Below, piece after piece: positions 1 through 9,935 of a stretch of DNA of 64,000 nt (position 1 is its first letter; every line of letters begins with the position of its first letter). The notes under the pieces were generated by a model that saw nothing but the letters and a program-made list of their open reading frames with translations, did no database searches and was not told the origin of the DNA. This DNA is from SSF53 sp036170535 (GTDB lineage Bacteria; Spirochaetota; Leptospiria; Leptospirales; Leptonemataceae). The translations under genes and the position numbers were made by a program. Where the stretch lies: assembly GCA_036170535.1 (NCBI GenBank), contig JAVHPJ010000028.1, positions 1 to 64,000 on the forward strand. The letters are read 5' to 3'.

Positions 1-110
1 CGCGCTTGAAACGCACAGGCCGGGTCGCCCCCGCCTGTAGAGTTCGAAATCGGCCGCTCATTCAAATAGAAATTCGTAACCGCGAGATTTTCCGGCCGTC
101 TTACCGGAGC

Positions 111-572
111 ATGACTCTGGAGATTCGCCCTCTGCACACCGCTCCGGAGGCGCGCGCAGTTATCGTGGAGTGGTACGCTGCGGAGTGGCGCATGCCTGTC
201 GCCCGGATTGAGGCCTTGCTGGATTCGATGTCGCCAAACGGAACGCCCATGCAGTCCGTTTGTTATCGCGACGGATTGATCGTTGGTACTGCAGGAATCT
301 ATAATCAGGTCGGTCTTTTCCAGACGGCGCCGCATTTTGCCGAGTTGCAACCCTGGCTTGCGCTGGTTTATACTCCGCCCGAGCTGCGCGGGGCGGGCAT
401 TGCCTCCTGGCTGTGCAGCCGGATGGACGACGAGGCGCGCCGGCTTGGATTTTCGCGCTACTATCTGTTCACCTTTACCGCTGAATCCTTGTACCGTCGA
501 CTGGGCTGGGTGGAAATGGATCGCGTCGACTATCATGGGCATGACGCCGCCGTGATGTACAAAGACTTGTAG
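111..572 (+). CDS. GNAT-family N-acetyltransferase
   Basis: A 153-residue protein with GNAT layout. It opens with a beta strand and the LEIRPL-type N-terminus. The acetyl-CoA binding segment is PPELRGAGIASWLCSRM (a version of the R/Q-x-x-G-x-G/A motif), followed by the C-terminal LYRRLGW strand that is characteristic of the fold. The open frame extends upstream to position 6, but those residues are basic and unlike the family, so ATG 111 is preferred; its Shine-Dalgarno-like GGAG sits too close to the start to decide the matter. The acetyl acceptor cannot be told from sequence. It stands alone, 125 bases before the CWC gene. The family call is firm and the substrate is unknown. Confidence 0.8.
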   Translation: MTLEIRPLHTAPEARAVIVEWYAAEWRMPVARIEALLDSMSPNGTPMQSVCYRDGLIVGTAGIYNQVGLFQTAPHFAELQPWLALVYTPPELRGAGIASWLCSRMDDEARRLGFSRYYLFTFTAESLYRRLGWVEMDRVDYHGHDAAVMYKDL

Positions 573-697
573 ACTACGGCTTGAAGACCAGCGCTTCGGC
601 CTTGCCGCGATCAGCCTCCCGACCGGCCGGGCGATATCTGGTTTTTCCCCTTGACTGCGCTCCGCCGCAGGGATGAGCTGAAGCGGTCGGCTTCCGT

Positions 698-934
698 ATG
701 GCCTCCGAAATCGATCCTTCCGTTTGCCCCTTATGCGGGGCGCCGAACGAATGCGGCATGGCGGCCGGCGACTCGACGTGTTGGTGTTTCACTGCGAGTT
801 TTGCGCCGGGCGTTCTGGAGCGAATTCCCGAAGCTGCGCGCAACGTCGCCTGCATTTGCCCGAAGTGCGCAAGCGGTAAACGCAGTCCGCAAGAGACGCA
901 GCGTTCGATTGATCAGCTCCTGCGTGATCGCTGA
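698..934 (+). CDS. Cysteine-rich CWC family protein
   Basis: A 78-residue cytoplasmic protein with the CPLCG-PNxCG, CWC and CIC-x2-C cysteine pattern of the small CWC family. The spaced Cys pairs suggest a bound metal, probably zinc; this is inference, since no function is established for the family. A longer frame running through the same bases into polB has no family resemblance in this stretch, while this frame does, so this is taken as the true gene. It ends 19 bases before the polB start and is probably co-transcribed with it. Confidence 0.72.
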   Translation: MASEIDPSVCPLCGAPNECGMAAGDSTCWCFTASFAPGVLERIPEAARNVACICPKCASGKRSPQETQRSIDQLLRDR

Positions 935-953
935 ACGCGCGGCAACGCCGACG

Positions 954-3287
954 ATGGCCGAAGTCACTGTATTTCTCCTGAACGCCCTCGCCGAGGATCG
1001 CAGCGGTCGCACCCGATTGGTTTTCTTTGCGCGTTCACCGCAACTGGGGCCGGTGGAGATACGAATCACGAATTTTCGGCCGGTGTTTTTTATCGAGCGC
1101 AGCGTGACGCCGCCGGAGTTGCGCGGCCTGGCGGAGCGAAAGCCGGTCGAGCTCAAGAACTCCGGCGAACAGCCGCTGGACGCCCTGTACTTCCACAGCC
1201 AATTTGATTTGCGTCGCGCGCGCGATCAGTTACGCGAAGCCGGAGTGCGGGCCTACGAATCCGATGTGCAACCCGTAGAACGCTATCTGATGGAGCGTTT
1301 CATTAATGGCATGGCAAGCATCGAAGGCGAACGGACCGTTGAGGACGGGCGCACGATCTTTGTAAATCCGCGGCTCAAGCCCCAGCGCGTGCGACCGGAA
1401 CTGCGCGTCGCTTCCATCGATATTGAAACCGGCGTGGAGAGCGGCCGACTCTACTCAATTGCCATGCACACAAGCGGCGCCGGCCCGGAGGCGCGCGCTG
1501 TATTTCTCTTTCGTGCAGGCGAAGATCCGGCGCCGGTTCAAATCGGCGACGAGCGCGCTCCGGCGGAGCTGCGGTACTTTCCCGACGAGCGTTCGCTGCT
1601 GAATGCATTCTTCGACTATGCAACCGCCATGGATCCGGATCTTTTGATCGGCTGGAATGTCGTCTCCTTTGACTTGCGCTTCCTGGAAAAAAAGTGCCAG
1701 GCGCTGGGAACTCCATTTCGAATCGGGCGCGCGGGGCGGCTGGCGCAAGTGCGGCCGCGCGCCGCGGGCGGAGATTTTGCGGAGGTTCCCGGCCGGCCCG
1801 TGATTGACGGACCGCTGGCGCTGCGGGCCGCTTTTTTTAATCTGGAAGACCTTCGTCTGGAGGCGGTTGCACAGAAAATTCTGGTGCGCGGCAAGTTAAT
1901 CGATTCAAATGCCAACAAGATTGCGGAGATTGAACGCCTGTACCGCGACGATCCGCTGTCGCTCGCGCGGTACAATCTGGAAGACTGCGTGTTGGTCAGC
2001 GAAATATTCGCAAAAGCGGGGCTCATAGAGCTATCCATGCGGCGTGTGGAAATCAGCGGACTCTTAATTGAGTCGATTGGCCGCAGCGTGGCCGCCTTTG
2101 ATCACTTCTTATTGCCGCGTTTGCATCGCAAAGGTTACGCCGCCATATCCATGGAGGACGTCGACTACGCGACGGCGGCGCCGGGCGGCTACGTCATGGA
2201 ACCGCGCACGGGTCTGCACGATTACGTGGTTACTCTGGATTTTCGCAGTCTGTATCCTTCGATTATTCGCACCTTTGGCATCGATCCCTATTCTCTGCTC
2301 AAACGCGACAATGATCCGCTTAAAACTCCGGACGGCGGCTATCGTTTCTCTCGCACAGAACGCATTCTGCCCGATTACATTGGCGAGCTGATGGACCTGC
2401 GGGCGAGCGCGAAGCGCGATCGTGACGAACACCTGTCCATGGCGATAAAAATTCTGATGAACAGCATGTACGGCGTAATGGGATCGCCAGGGTGCAGATT
2501 TTATCATCCGGACCTGCCTTCGGCGATCACGCGCACCGGCCAGTGGTTGCTGCTGCAAACGCGCGCGCGCCTGCTGGAGTCGGGCTATGATACGCTGTAC
2601 GGCGATACGGATTCGCTCTTTGTGAAATTGAATGCTGGCGACCTGGACCGTCCTGATGAATGCGGCCTCGCGCTCGCGCGCGAACTTACAGGCTACTGGC
2701 GCGAACGCCTGGCCCGGGAGTTCCAGATTGAATCGTTTCTCGAGCTCGAATACGAAAAACTCTTCCTGAAGTTTTTTCTGCCGCCAGCGCGCGGCGGCGG
2801 CGCGGCCAAGAAGCGCTACGTCGGATTGATGCGCAAAGACGGGGCTGAGTCACTTTATTTCAGCGGGATGGAGACGGTGCGCACGGACTGGACGGAACTC
2901 GCGCGCCAATTTCAACGCGAGCTTTACGAAAAAATATTTCGCGGAACTGATCCGTGTGACTGGATTCGTCAGACTGTCAAAGACCTGCGCGCCGGCCTGT
3001 TCAACGACAAGCTGGTCTATCGCAAGCGTCTGCGCAAATCCCTCGCAGAATACACCGCCAATGTGCCGCAACATGTTCGCGCGGCCCGTCAACTGGATCG
3101 TCCCGGTTCGATTGTGCGCTACGTGATTACGCTTGATGGCCCCACGCCAATTGAGCTCAAACCGGGCGCCATCGACTACGATCACTACGTGGAAAAGCAG
3201 CTGAAGCCGATCGCCGACACGGCCCTCGGATTATTCGACACGAGTTTTGACGCCCTGGTGCAGCCGGTGCAGCTGCGTTTATTCTGA
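954..3287 (+). CDS. polB: DNA polymerase II (family B)
   Basis: A 777-residue family B DNA polymerase, close in length to E. coli Pol II (783). The 3'-5' exonuclease motifs are present: DIETG near residue 155 (Exo I), GWNVVSFDLRF (Exo II) and YNLEDC (Exo III). The polymerase motifs follow: DFRSLYPSII near 428 (motif A), KILMNSMYGVMGSP near 498 (motif B) and YGDTDSLF near 549 (motif C with both catalytic Asp). Pol II takes part in replication restart and lesion bypass. The start ATG 954 gives the family N-terminus (MAEVTVFLLNA); the open frame upstream is a shadow of the CWC gene. The 3' end overlaps the convergent lipoprotein gene by 9 bases. All catalytic residues look intact. Confidence 0.93.
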   Translation: MAEVTVFLLNALAEDRSGRTRLVFFARSPQLGPVEIRITNFRPVFFIERSVTPPELRGLAERKPVELKNSGEQPLDALYFHSQFDLRRARDQLREAGVRAYESDVQPVERYLMERFINGMASIEGERTVEDGRTIFVNPRLKPQRVRPELRVASIDIETGVESGRLYSIAMHTSGAGPEARAVFLFRAGEDPAPVQIGDERAPAELRYFPDERSLLNAFFDYATAMDPDLLIGWNVVSFDLRFLEKKCQALGTPFRIGRAGRLAQVRPRAAGGDFAEVPGRPVIDGPLALRAAFFNLEDLRLEAVAQKILVRGKLIDSNANKIAEIERLYRDDPLSLARYNLEDCVLVSEIFAKAGLIELSMRRVEISGLLIESIGRSVAAFDHFLLPRLHRKGYAAISMEDVDYATAAPGGYVMEPRTGLHDYVVTLDFRSLYPSIIRTFGIDPYSLLKRDNDPLKTPDGGYRFSRTERILPDYIGELMDLRASAKRDRDEHLSMAIKILMNSMYGVMGSPGCRFYHPDLPSAITRTGQWLLLQTRARLLESGYDTLYGDTDSLFVKLNAGDLDRPDECGLALARELTGYWRERLAREFQIESFLELEYEKLFLKFFLPPARGGGAAKKRYVGLMRKDGAESLYFSGMETVRTDWTELARQFQRELYEKIFRGTDPCDWIRQTVKDLRAGLFNDKLVYRKRLRKSLAEYTANVPQHVRAARQLDRPGSIVRYVITLDGPTPIELKPGAIDYDHYVEKQLKPIADTALGLFDTSFDALVQPVQLRLF

Positions 3288-4226
3288 TTCAACGGAAGGC
3301 GCCCGTTCGCTGGCCTCCGCCGGCGCGTCGCTATCATTCAATTCGTTCCGGCCGGATTGCTCTTCATCAGACTCGGGTTCTTCGGGTGCGGGACCAGCGG
3401 CAAGATCCAGCACTTTGCGCAGACCCAGACGGACGACCGGGCTGGAGACATAGAGCGCATCCGGCGCGGCGCCATTGCTCCGCAGCAGTTCGGTTTGCAG
3501 GGCGCCGCGGCTGAAAGATTCCGTGGTCGCCTCCAGATACACCCAGGTGTTGCTGAAGATTCCGCGCGGGAAGTGACGTCCCGTAAAGTAACCGAATGCA
3601 AAGGAACTGCTGTTTAACGGCCGCCACTTGTTGTCGACATCGCTGAGTACCACTCGATTTTCAACTATTTGCAGGCTGTAGTAACTCTGTCCGGCGTTAA
3701 AGCCCCAGGTGAGATACCAGTTATCGCCGAAGTATCCGATCCACAACGTACCGTAGGCCTGTGCATCTTCGAACCGATAATCCATTTTGCGGCCAAATAC
3801 GCCCTGCATGGGCAGCAGCTGAAACGAAAGCGCTTGCCAGGGGTCTGCGGAAACTCGGCCATCATCGGGATAGTTCTGCAGCACGCCGCGATATGTACGC
3901 GGCGAGTTCAACGTGAATGACCAGGCCAGCACGCGATTGACGCCCCACTCTTCCAGGACGCGGACCGGACTGGGTTTGGAGCTGATTGTATAGAAGAAAG
4001 AAGTCTTTGTCTCCGGAACCGAATGAAACTCGCGCAACGGATCGTCGCCGCTCTTTTTGTAGCCGAACTTTTGTTCCAGCCCGGAGCGGCGTGTAAAAAA
4101 GCTGACGCCGCTGGATTCAACGCCGATCGCGATGTGCACTTCGCGCACATAAGATTCGATTGTACGACAACCTGAGGCCAGCGGCAGAAGCCAGACCAGG
4201 AGCCACAAACGAAAAAAGCGCCCCAT
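3279..4226 (-). CDS. Predicted lipoprotein of unknown function
   Basis: A 315-residue protein. The N-terminus after ATG 4226 is a short basic segment, a hydrophobic stretch and the lipobox LASGC, so it is probably exported and lipidated. The mature part is rich in aromatic residues and short beta-type segments (YLTWGFNAGQSYYSLQIVEN) and ends in an acidic tail with many Glu, Ser and Ala. I recognise no domain. Residues encoded upstream of 4226 lack signal-peptide character, which decides the start. It is divergent from the penicillin acylase homologue (124-base gap) and convergent with polB. Confidence 0.68.
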   Translation of the reverse strand: MGRFFRLWLLVWLLPLASGCRTIESYVREVHIAIGVESSGVSFFTRRSGLEQKFGYKKSGDDPLREFHSVPETKTSFFYTISSKPSPVRVLEEWGVNRVLAWSFTLNSPRTYRGVLQNYPDDGRVSADPWQALSFQLLPMQGVFGRKMDYRFEDAQAYGTLWIGYFGDNWYLTWGFNAGQSYYSLQIVENRVVLSDVDNKWRPLNSSSFAFGYFTGRHFPRGIFSNTWVYLEATTESFSRGALQTELLRSNGAAPDALYVSSPVVRLGLRKVLDLAAGPAPEEPESDEEQSGRNELNDSDAPAEASERAPSVESE

Positions 4227-4350
4227 CAGGAGACGACAGCGGGGTCGCAGCCGTAGAAAGTCAAGGTAATCCGGCGCGCGAAGCGCTGCGCCCGCGGCGG
4301 ATCGGCCTGGAAAGTATTGACGCAGTGTTCCGGCGGCTGAAAATTCCGGT

Positions 4351-6795
4351 ATGCGTTGGGCGTTTCGCATCGGTCTGATTCTCGCGACACTGCTGGCTCT
4401 CCTGTTCGGAGCGCTGGCGATCGTGCTCGGCGCGGCCAGCCCCCAGCGCGCCGGCGTCGCGACGCTGCCGGAATTCGAAGGTCCGGTTGAGGCGCTCTAC
4501 GACTCGCGCGGCGTGCCGCACATCTACGCCGGATCGGAAGGCGACGCGTACCGTGCGCTCGGCTATGTTCATGCGAAAGATCGTTTGTGGCAGATGGAAC
4601 TCATGCGCCGCATTCCGCGGGGCGAACTGGCGGAAATATTCGGCCCGGATCTTGTAGAAATCGATCGTTTGTTTCGAACTTTGCGCATAGGCGCTTTTGC
4701 CGACCAATATGCGCGCGAAAGCGCGCCGCAGGCGCCGCCCCGGGTGCGGCGGCTCATTACGGCGTACCTGGGCGGCGTAAACGAGTACATTCGGCGGGGG
4801 CCGCGCCCGGTCGAGATGCTCGCACTTGGCGTACAGCCGCGGCCGTTCACTGAATCGGACGTCGTAGCTATCGCCGGCTACCTTGCGTTCAGCTTTATGG
4901 CTGCGCTCGATACAGATCCGCTGCTTACACGCATTCGCGACGACCTGGGTCCGGAGTATCTGCGCGACATCGCCTGGGCGGAGCCGGAAGAAATGGCGCG
5001 TCTCCTGCAAAGCCCCGCCGCCGCGCGCAGAACCGCGCAGTCAATCCGGGATCCGGATCGTCTGCTGGCGCTCGCCGGCCGCTGGCGCGCAGCGCGATCG
5101 GAGTTCCCGTTGTTAAACGGAATTTCGGGCAGCAACGGCTGGATACTCTCGAGTGCGCGCAGTGCGAGCGGGCGACCGCTGTTGTGCAACGATCCGCACA
5201 TACAATTCGGCGCTCCGGCCGTCTGGTATCAGGCGCACCTGGTTTCGCCGCAGAGCGAAGTGTACGGTTTTTTTCTGGCCGGCGTGCCAGCGGCGCTGGT
5301 CGGCCATACGCGCACGCATGCCTGGGGTCTCACCATGCTCCAGAACGACGATGCAGATTTGTATCGCGAACGCGTAAATCCGGAGAACCGCACTCAGATT
5401 CGCGTGAACGGACGTTGGGAGTCTCTCGCGGTGGCGAAAGAAACGATTCGCGTGCGCGGCGCCCCCGATCAGATATTTGAGGTGCGCAGTTCTCCGCACG
5501 GTCCCATCGTGAACGACGTGGTCGGTCCCCTGCGGGACGATGACGCGCCGGTGAGCTTACGGTGGGGTTTCCACGATCCCTCCAATCGTTTGTTGGAAGT
5601 CTTCTACGAACTGAGCGCAGCGTCCCGAATTGAGCAGGCGCGCGAGGCCGCCGGCAAACTTGCCGCGCCTGGTCTGAATATTCTGTACGCCAATGAGTCG
5701 GGCGACATCGCGCGCTGGTCCGCTGCACGCTTGCCGGAGCGCCGTTCGCCGGGCGCGGGATTTTTTCTTTTAAACGGAGACGATCCCGCCGACGACTATC
5801 AGCGCTTTCGCGACTTTGCATCCAATCCGCACAGCGAGAATCCCGCGGCGGGAGCGATCCTCTCGGCGAACAATCGGCCGCCCGTTGAAGACGGGACCCG
5901 GTTCGACGGTTATTTTAACGCGGATGCGCGCGCCTGGCGCATTGCGGAACTCCTGGCGCAAAAGGAAGTCCATGATCTGCGGGACATGCGGCGCATTCAG
6001 CTGGATGTGAAGGAGACTTTCACGGCGCCGGCTATACTGAAGAGCTTGCTGCCCGCGCTCGAAAAGGAGAGCGCCATCCACAACGGCACGGATGCGGTCC
6101 GTATCGCCCTTGCGGACCTCAAAAGCTGGGACGGAACGTACGCGGCGTCCGGCCGGGCGGCGCTGGTATTCAATTCGCTGATGCTGAACATCATGGAAGC
6201 GGCGCTTGCAGACGAACTGGGCGCGGACGGATTTGCAGCTTTTCTGGCGCAGCGACTGCCGGAGTGGACTCTCCCTGTTCTGCTGGCGCGCGAAAACTCG
6301 CCGTGGTGGGACGACGTCAGCACCCGAGAATTGCGCGAGAGCCGCGGCGCGATTCTGGCCCGTGCATTTCTGCGCACCGTCGCCAATCTGGAAAAAGAGT
6401 ACGGCGCCGATGCCGCCGACTGGCGCTGGGGGCGCGCCCATACCCTGGAGATACAACACGCCCTCGGGCGTAGGCCGCCCCTGGGCGCGCTCTTGAACAT
6501 CGGACCGACGGAAATGTCCGGTTCACGCGACACTATCAATAACATGTACTTCAACTGGAAGAGTCGGTCCTTTCGCACGACGACCGGTCCTTCGACGCGC
6601 CGCATAGTCGACCTGGCGAATCCGACGCGCGCATGGGCGGCCACGCCCGGCGGTCAGTCCGGGCACTTTTTCGAGTCGGCGTATCGCGATCAGATGCAAG
6701 ACTACCTGCGCGGCGATTATGCGATGCTCTTCATGCGCCGCGCGGACATTGCGCTGGATCAACGCGAGTCCCTGACGATTCGACCAGCGCCGTAA
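4351..6795 (+). CDS. Penicillin acylase family protein (Ntn hydrolase)
   Basis: An 814-residue member of the S45 penicillin amidase family. An N-terminal hydrophobic segment (residues 6-30) is a signal peptide or anchor. The alpha-chain features GYVHAKDRLWQMELMRR and RGELAEIFG are typical. The autocatalytic cleavage site is GSNGW with the nucleophile Ser at residue 261, and the beta-chain motif LCNDPH follows. Known members cleave acyl amides such as beta-lactam side chains or acyl-homoserine lactones in the periplasm after self-processing; which amide is cut here is unknown. It is followed after 6 bases by the DUF3187 gene and then glgB, so the three are likely one transcript. Confidence 0.88.
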   Translation: MRWAFRIGLILATLLALLFGALAIVLGAASPQRAGVATLPEFEGPVEALYDSRGVPHIYAGSEGDAYRALGYVHAKDRLWQMELMRRIPRGELAEIFGPDLVEIDRLFRTLRIGAFADQYARESAPQAPPRVRRLITAYLGGVNEYIRRGPRPVEMLALGVQPRPFTESDVVAIAGYLAFSFMAALDTDPLLTRIRDDLGPEYLRDIAWAEPEEMARLLQSPAAARRTAQSIRDPDRLLALAGRWRAARSEFPLLNGISGSNGWILSSARSASGRPLLCNDPHIQFGAPAVWYQAHLVSPQSEVYGFFLAGVPAALVGHTRTHAWGLTMLQNDDADLYRERVNPENRTQIRVNGRWESLAVAKETIRVRGAPDQIFEVRSSPHGPIVNDVVGPLRDDDAPVSLRWGFHDPSNRLLEVFYELSAASRIEQAREAAGKLAAPGLNILYANESGDIARWSAARLPERRSPGAGFFLLNGDDPADDYQRFRDFASNPHSENPAAGAILSANNRPPVEDGTRFDGYFNADARAWRIAELLAQKEVHDLRDMRRIQLDVKETFTAPAILKSLLPALEKESAIHNGTDAVRIALADLKSWDGTYAASGRAALVFNSLMLNIMEAALADELGADGFAAFLAQRLPEWTLPVLLARENSPWWDDVSTRELRESRGAILARAFLRTVANLEKEYGADAADWRWGRAHTLEIQHALGRRPPLGALLNIGPTEMSGSRDTINNMYFNWKSRSFRTTTGPSTRRIVDLANPTRAWAATPGGQSGHFFESAYRDQMQDYLRGDYAMLFMRRADIALDQRESLTIRPAP

Positions 6796-6801
6796 AGTAC
6801 C

Positions 6802-7986
6802 ATGTTTGCCCGCTGTTCGCTGGCCGCCCTGGCTTGCCTCGCTCTGGAATTTATGTTCCCGACGGCGCTGCGTGCGGAAACCTTCGCCCACCCGTATGCA
6901 GCCAGCTTTCAAACGGTGCGCGTTCCGCTGGCTGCGATTGATGAGGACATGCTGCAGCGCGGCGGCGCCGGCGCGCGCATTTCACTGGCGTGGATGAACG
7001 TATGGTCTCTGTCCAATGACGGCTATCTGATCGACGGCGAAGAAACGCAGGCGGAACTCACGCTCCGCTATCAGCTTGCGCGTAATGTACAGATCGGCGC
7101 AGCGCTGCCCTATGTTGTTCAGGGCGGGGGCTTTACGGATGCAAGCATCGAGGCGTTCCATCGGGCCACGGGCGTTACGCAGGGCGAGCGGGATCGCTAC
7201 CCGCGCAACACGGTCAATGTAAGCTACGAATTGTACGGTCCGTACTACTGGCGCATCGACGCCGATCCCGCGCGAACTCTGCTACGACGCATTTTTCCGC
7301 GTCCGTATCCGCGCGAACTGCTGTTTCCATCTGCGCCCGCTGCGCTTGAACAGGAAGATCCCTTGCTGGCGGCGTTTTTGATTGCGGAGACCGACTCGCT
7401 AATCGCCGAAGACGTGGTGCGCTCCGGCGACGCGGCGGCCGGCCCCGGCGATGTGCGCGCTTTTGCGCAGTGGCGCGTCTATGCCGGCGACGCCTGGCTG
7501 GAGGAGATTCGCATCGGTCTGCAGGGCCGCGCGCCGGCAGCGACGGGCGATTTGCACGGGAGCCTGGGACGCGCACTGAGCGCCTCGGTCGCCGTGCGGA
7601 CTCGCGCGGGCGCCGGACCGGATGCGCCCGCATTTTCCCTGGGTGCGTCGTGGACCGGATTCGATCAGCGACGCTACCGCGGACTCAAATTGCCAGCGAC
7701 GCAGTGGACGCTGCGTTTGCGCGCCGAGCAACCCTTCGAAGACCTGAGTCTATTTGCAGAGTACTTCTACTTTACGCGACCCGTAGAAAACCTGGGCCGA
7801 TTGGCGCGCGACGGTCATCAAATCGGATTGGGCTTCGCTTACACTTCGGGCGACTGGCGTTTTCAGGCGGGACTCACGGAAAATTTAATTAACTTCGGCG
7901 TGACTCCGGACGTGGGCGTGGGTTTTTCCTGTGAAATGCGTTTTGATCCTGGAACAGACGGGACGCAGCCGGCCTCCGGAGGATAG
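6802..7986 (+). CDS. DUF3187-like outer-membrane protein
   Basis: A 394-residue protein with a signal peptide ending near LRAETFAHPY. The body has alternating beta-strand patterns and phrases shared with DUF3187 proteins: the NVWSLSNDGYLIDGEETQAELTLRYQLARNVQIGAALPYV region and the terminal FGVTPDVGVGFSCEMRF strand. A beta-barrel in the outer membrane is the likely form. A long insertion (about residues 150-200) is proline- and acid-rich. Function is unknown. Its stop codon lies within the sequence just before the glgB start, showing tight coupling with that gene. Confidence 0.62.
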   Translation: MFARCSLAALACLALEFMFPTALRAETFAHPYAASFQTVRVPLAAIDEDMLQRGGAGARISLAWMNVWSLSNDGYLIDGEETQAELTLRYQLARNVQIGAALPYVVQGGGFTDASIEAFHRATGVTQGERDRYPRNTVNVSYELYGPYYWRIDADPARTLLRRIFPRPYPRELLFPSAPAALEQEDPLLAAFLIAETDSLIAEDVVRSGDAAAGPGDVRAFAQWRVYAGDAWLEEIRIGLQGRAPAATGDLHGSLGRALSASVAVRTRAGAGPDAPAFSLGASWTGFDQRRYRGLKLPATQWTLRLRAEQPFEDLSLFAEYFYFTRPVENLGRLARDGHQIGLGFAYTSGDWRFQAGLTENLINFGVTPDVGVGFSCEMRFDPGTDGTQPASGG

Positions 7987-7987
7987 A

Positions 7988-9919
7988 ATGCACGAATCGA
8001 ACGCACAGAGTATCACAGCCTGCGGGGTGTGGACCGATTTTGATCTGCACCTGTTCAACGAGGGCAATCATTTTCATCTGTATCGCAAGTTGGGCGCGTT
8101 TCCGCGACGCCACAATGGCGAGTCCGGCGTGTACTTTTCGGTATGGGCGCCAAACGCGCACTATGTATCGGTGATTGGAGAGTTCAATAATTGGGATCGC
8201 GGCGCGCACGCGATGACGCCGGTCGGTCACGCAGGAATCTGGGAGACCTTTATACCCTCGGCGCGCAAAGGCGAGCGTTACAAGTACTACATTGCTTCGC
8301 GAATTAACAACTACAGCGTGGCCAAAGCTGATCCCTTTGCAAGTTGGTCGGAGGCGCCGCCCCAGACGGCCAGCGTGGTCTGGGAAACGAGTTATCAGTG
8401 GCGCGACGCGGAATGGATGAACGCGCGCGGCGCCCGTCAAACCGTATCGTCGCCGATTTCAATTTATGAGTTACATCTGGGATCATGGAAACGTAAGCCC
8501 GAAGAGGGCGATCGATTCTTAACCTACCGCGAACTCGCCGCCGAATTACCCGAATATGCGGCGGCGCTCGGGTTCACGCACGTGGAACTGATGCCGGTTA
8601 TGGAGCATCCTTTCGGCGGCAGCTGGGGTTATCAGGTCACCGGGTATTTTGCAGCCAGCGCGCGCTTTGGCCCGCCGGAAGATCTGATGTTTTTGATCGA
8701 CGCCCTGCATCAGCGCGGCATCGGCGTGATTCTCGACTGGGTGCCGGCGCATTTTCCGTCCGATGAGCACGGCCTCGTTTTTTTTGACGGCACGCATTTG
8801 TTTGAGCACGCCGATCCGCGTCAGGGCTTTCATCCGCAATGGACCACCAACATCTTCAACTATGAGCGGCACGAGGTGCGCAGCTTCTTGATTTCGAGCG
8901 CGATGAGCTGGCTTGATCGCTATCACGCCGACGGTCTGCGCGTGGACGGGGTCGAATCGATGCTGTATCTCGACTACGGTCGCAACGAAGGCGAATGGAT
9001 TCCCAACGAATTCGGCGGCCGCGAAAATCTGGGAGCTGTGCGTTTCCTTAAACGACTGAACGAGGCGGTCTACGGCGAATTTCCGGACATTATCACGATT
9101 GCCGAAGAGTCCACCTCGTGGCCCGGCGTAACGCGGCCGGTCTTCAATGATGGCCTGGGTTTTGGCTACAAGTGGGACATGGGTTGGATGCACGACAGTC
9201 TGCGCTACTTTAAAGAAGATCCCCTCTTTCGCAAGGGACGGCATAACGATCTGACCTTTCGCATGCTCTACGCCTGGACGGAAAACTTCGTCCTGGCGCT
9301 CTCACACGACGAGGTCGTGCATGGCAAGCGTTCGCTATTAAATCGCATGCCGGGCGACCGCTGGCAACAGTTCGCAAATTTGCGGTTGCTCTTCGCTTAC
9401 ATGTACGGCGTTCCCGGAAAAAAACTGATCTTTATGGGCGGCGAGTTCGGGCAATGGAACGAGTGGTGGTATGAACGCAGTCTGGACTGGCACTTAATTC
9501 AGGATTCGCTGCACTCGGGAATAATGAAGACGATAACGGATTTGAATCGATTGTATCAGATGGAGCCGGCCCTGCATCGCAACGAAACGCTTTCCGATAA
9601 CTTCGAATGGATCGATTGCGACGATGCCGCCAACAGCACGCTTACGCTGCTGCGCAAGAATGATACGCCGGAAGGGTCGATATTAATCGTATTCAACTTT
9701 ACTCCGGTGTTGCGAACGGACTTTCGCGTGGGCGCGCCGTGGACCGGCGTCTGGCAGGAAGTTTTCAATAGCGACTCGTCGATTTACGGGGGTTCCAACG
9801 CCGGCAACGAGGGCAAACGTTGGACCGGCCCGGCGCCCATGCACGGACGCGAGCAATCGCTCAAGCTTACTCTTCCGCCGCTCGGCGCAGTCTTTCTGCG
9901 CTATCGTGGATTGTATTAA
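7988..9919 (+). CDS. glgB: 1,4-alpha-glucan branching enzyme
   Basis: A 643-residue GH13 enzyme that forms alpha-1,6 branches in glycogen. A CBM48 module near residues 40-125 carries FSVWAPNA and VIGEFNNWD. The catalytic barrel has DGLRVDGVESMLYLD with nucleophile Asp320, the IAEEST Glu pair at 373-374, and LSHDEVVHGK. E. coli GlgB (about 730) has an extra N-terminal module that is absent here, as in many shorter homologues. ATG 7988 is chosen because GGAGGA at 7978-7983 fits a ribosome binding site; the frame further upstream overlaps the DUF3187 gene. It is convergent with the TPR gene. Confidence 0.95.
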   Translation: MHESNAQSITACGVWTDFDLHLFNEGNHFHLYRKLGAFPRRHNGESGVYFSVWAPNAHYVSVIGEFNNWDRGAHAMTPVGHAGIWETFIPSARKGERYKYYIASRINNYSVAKADPFASWSEAPPQTASVVWETSYQWRDAEWMNARGARQTVSSPISIYELHLGSWKRKPEEGDRFLTYRELAAELPEYAAALGFTHVELMPVMEHPFGGSWGYQVTGYFAASARFGPPEDLMFLIDALHQRGIGVILDWVPAHFPSDEHGLVFFDGTHLFEHADPRQGFHPQWTTNIFNYERHEVRSFLISSAMSWLDRYHADGLRVDGVESMLYLDYGRNEGEWIPNEFGGRENLGAVRFLKRLNEAVYGEFPDIITIAEESTSWPGVTRPVFNDGLGFGYKWDMGWMHDSLRYFKEDPLFRKGRHNDLTFRMLYAWTENFVLALSHDEVVHGKRSLLNRMPGDRWQQFANLRLLFAYMYGVPGKKLIFMGGEFGQWNEWWYERSLDWHLIQDSLHSGIMKTITDLNRLYQMEPALHRNETLSDNFEWIDCDDAANSTLTLLRKNDTPEGSILIVFNFTPVLRTDFRVGAPWTGVWQEVFNSDSSIYGGSNAGNEGKRWTGPAPMHGREQSLKLTLPPLGAVFLRYRGLY

Positions 9920-9935
9920 AAGCCGCTTGCGTCGC

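Noticed and set aside
5113..5150. Reading the S45 hydrolase as a true beta-lactam acylase
   Set aside because: The Ser nucleophile is present, but the substrate pocket cannot be judged from sequence alone; only the family is claimed.
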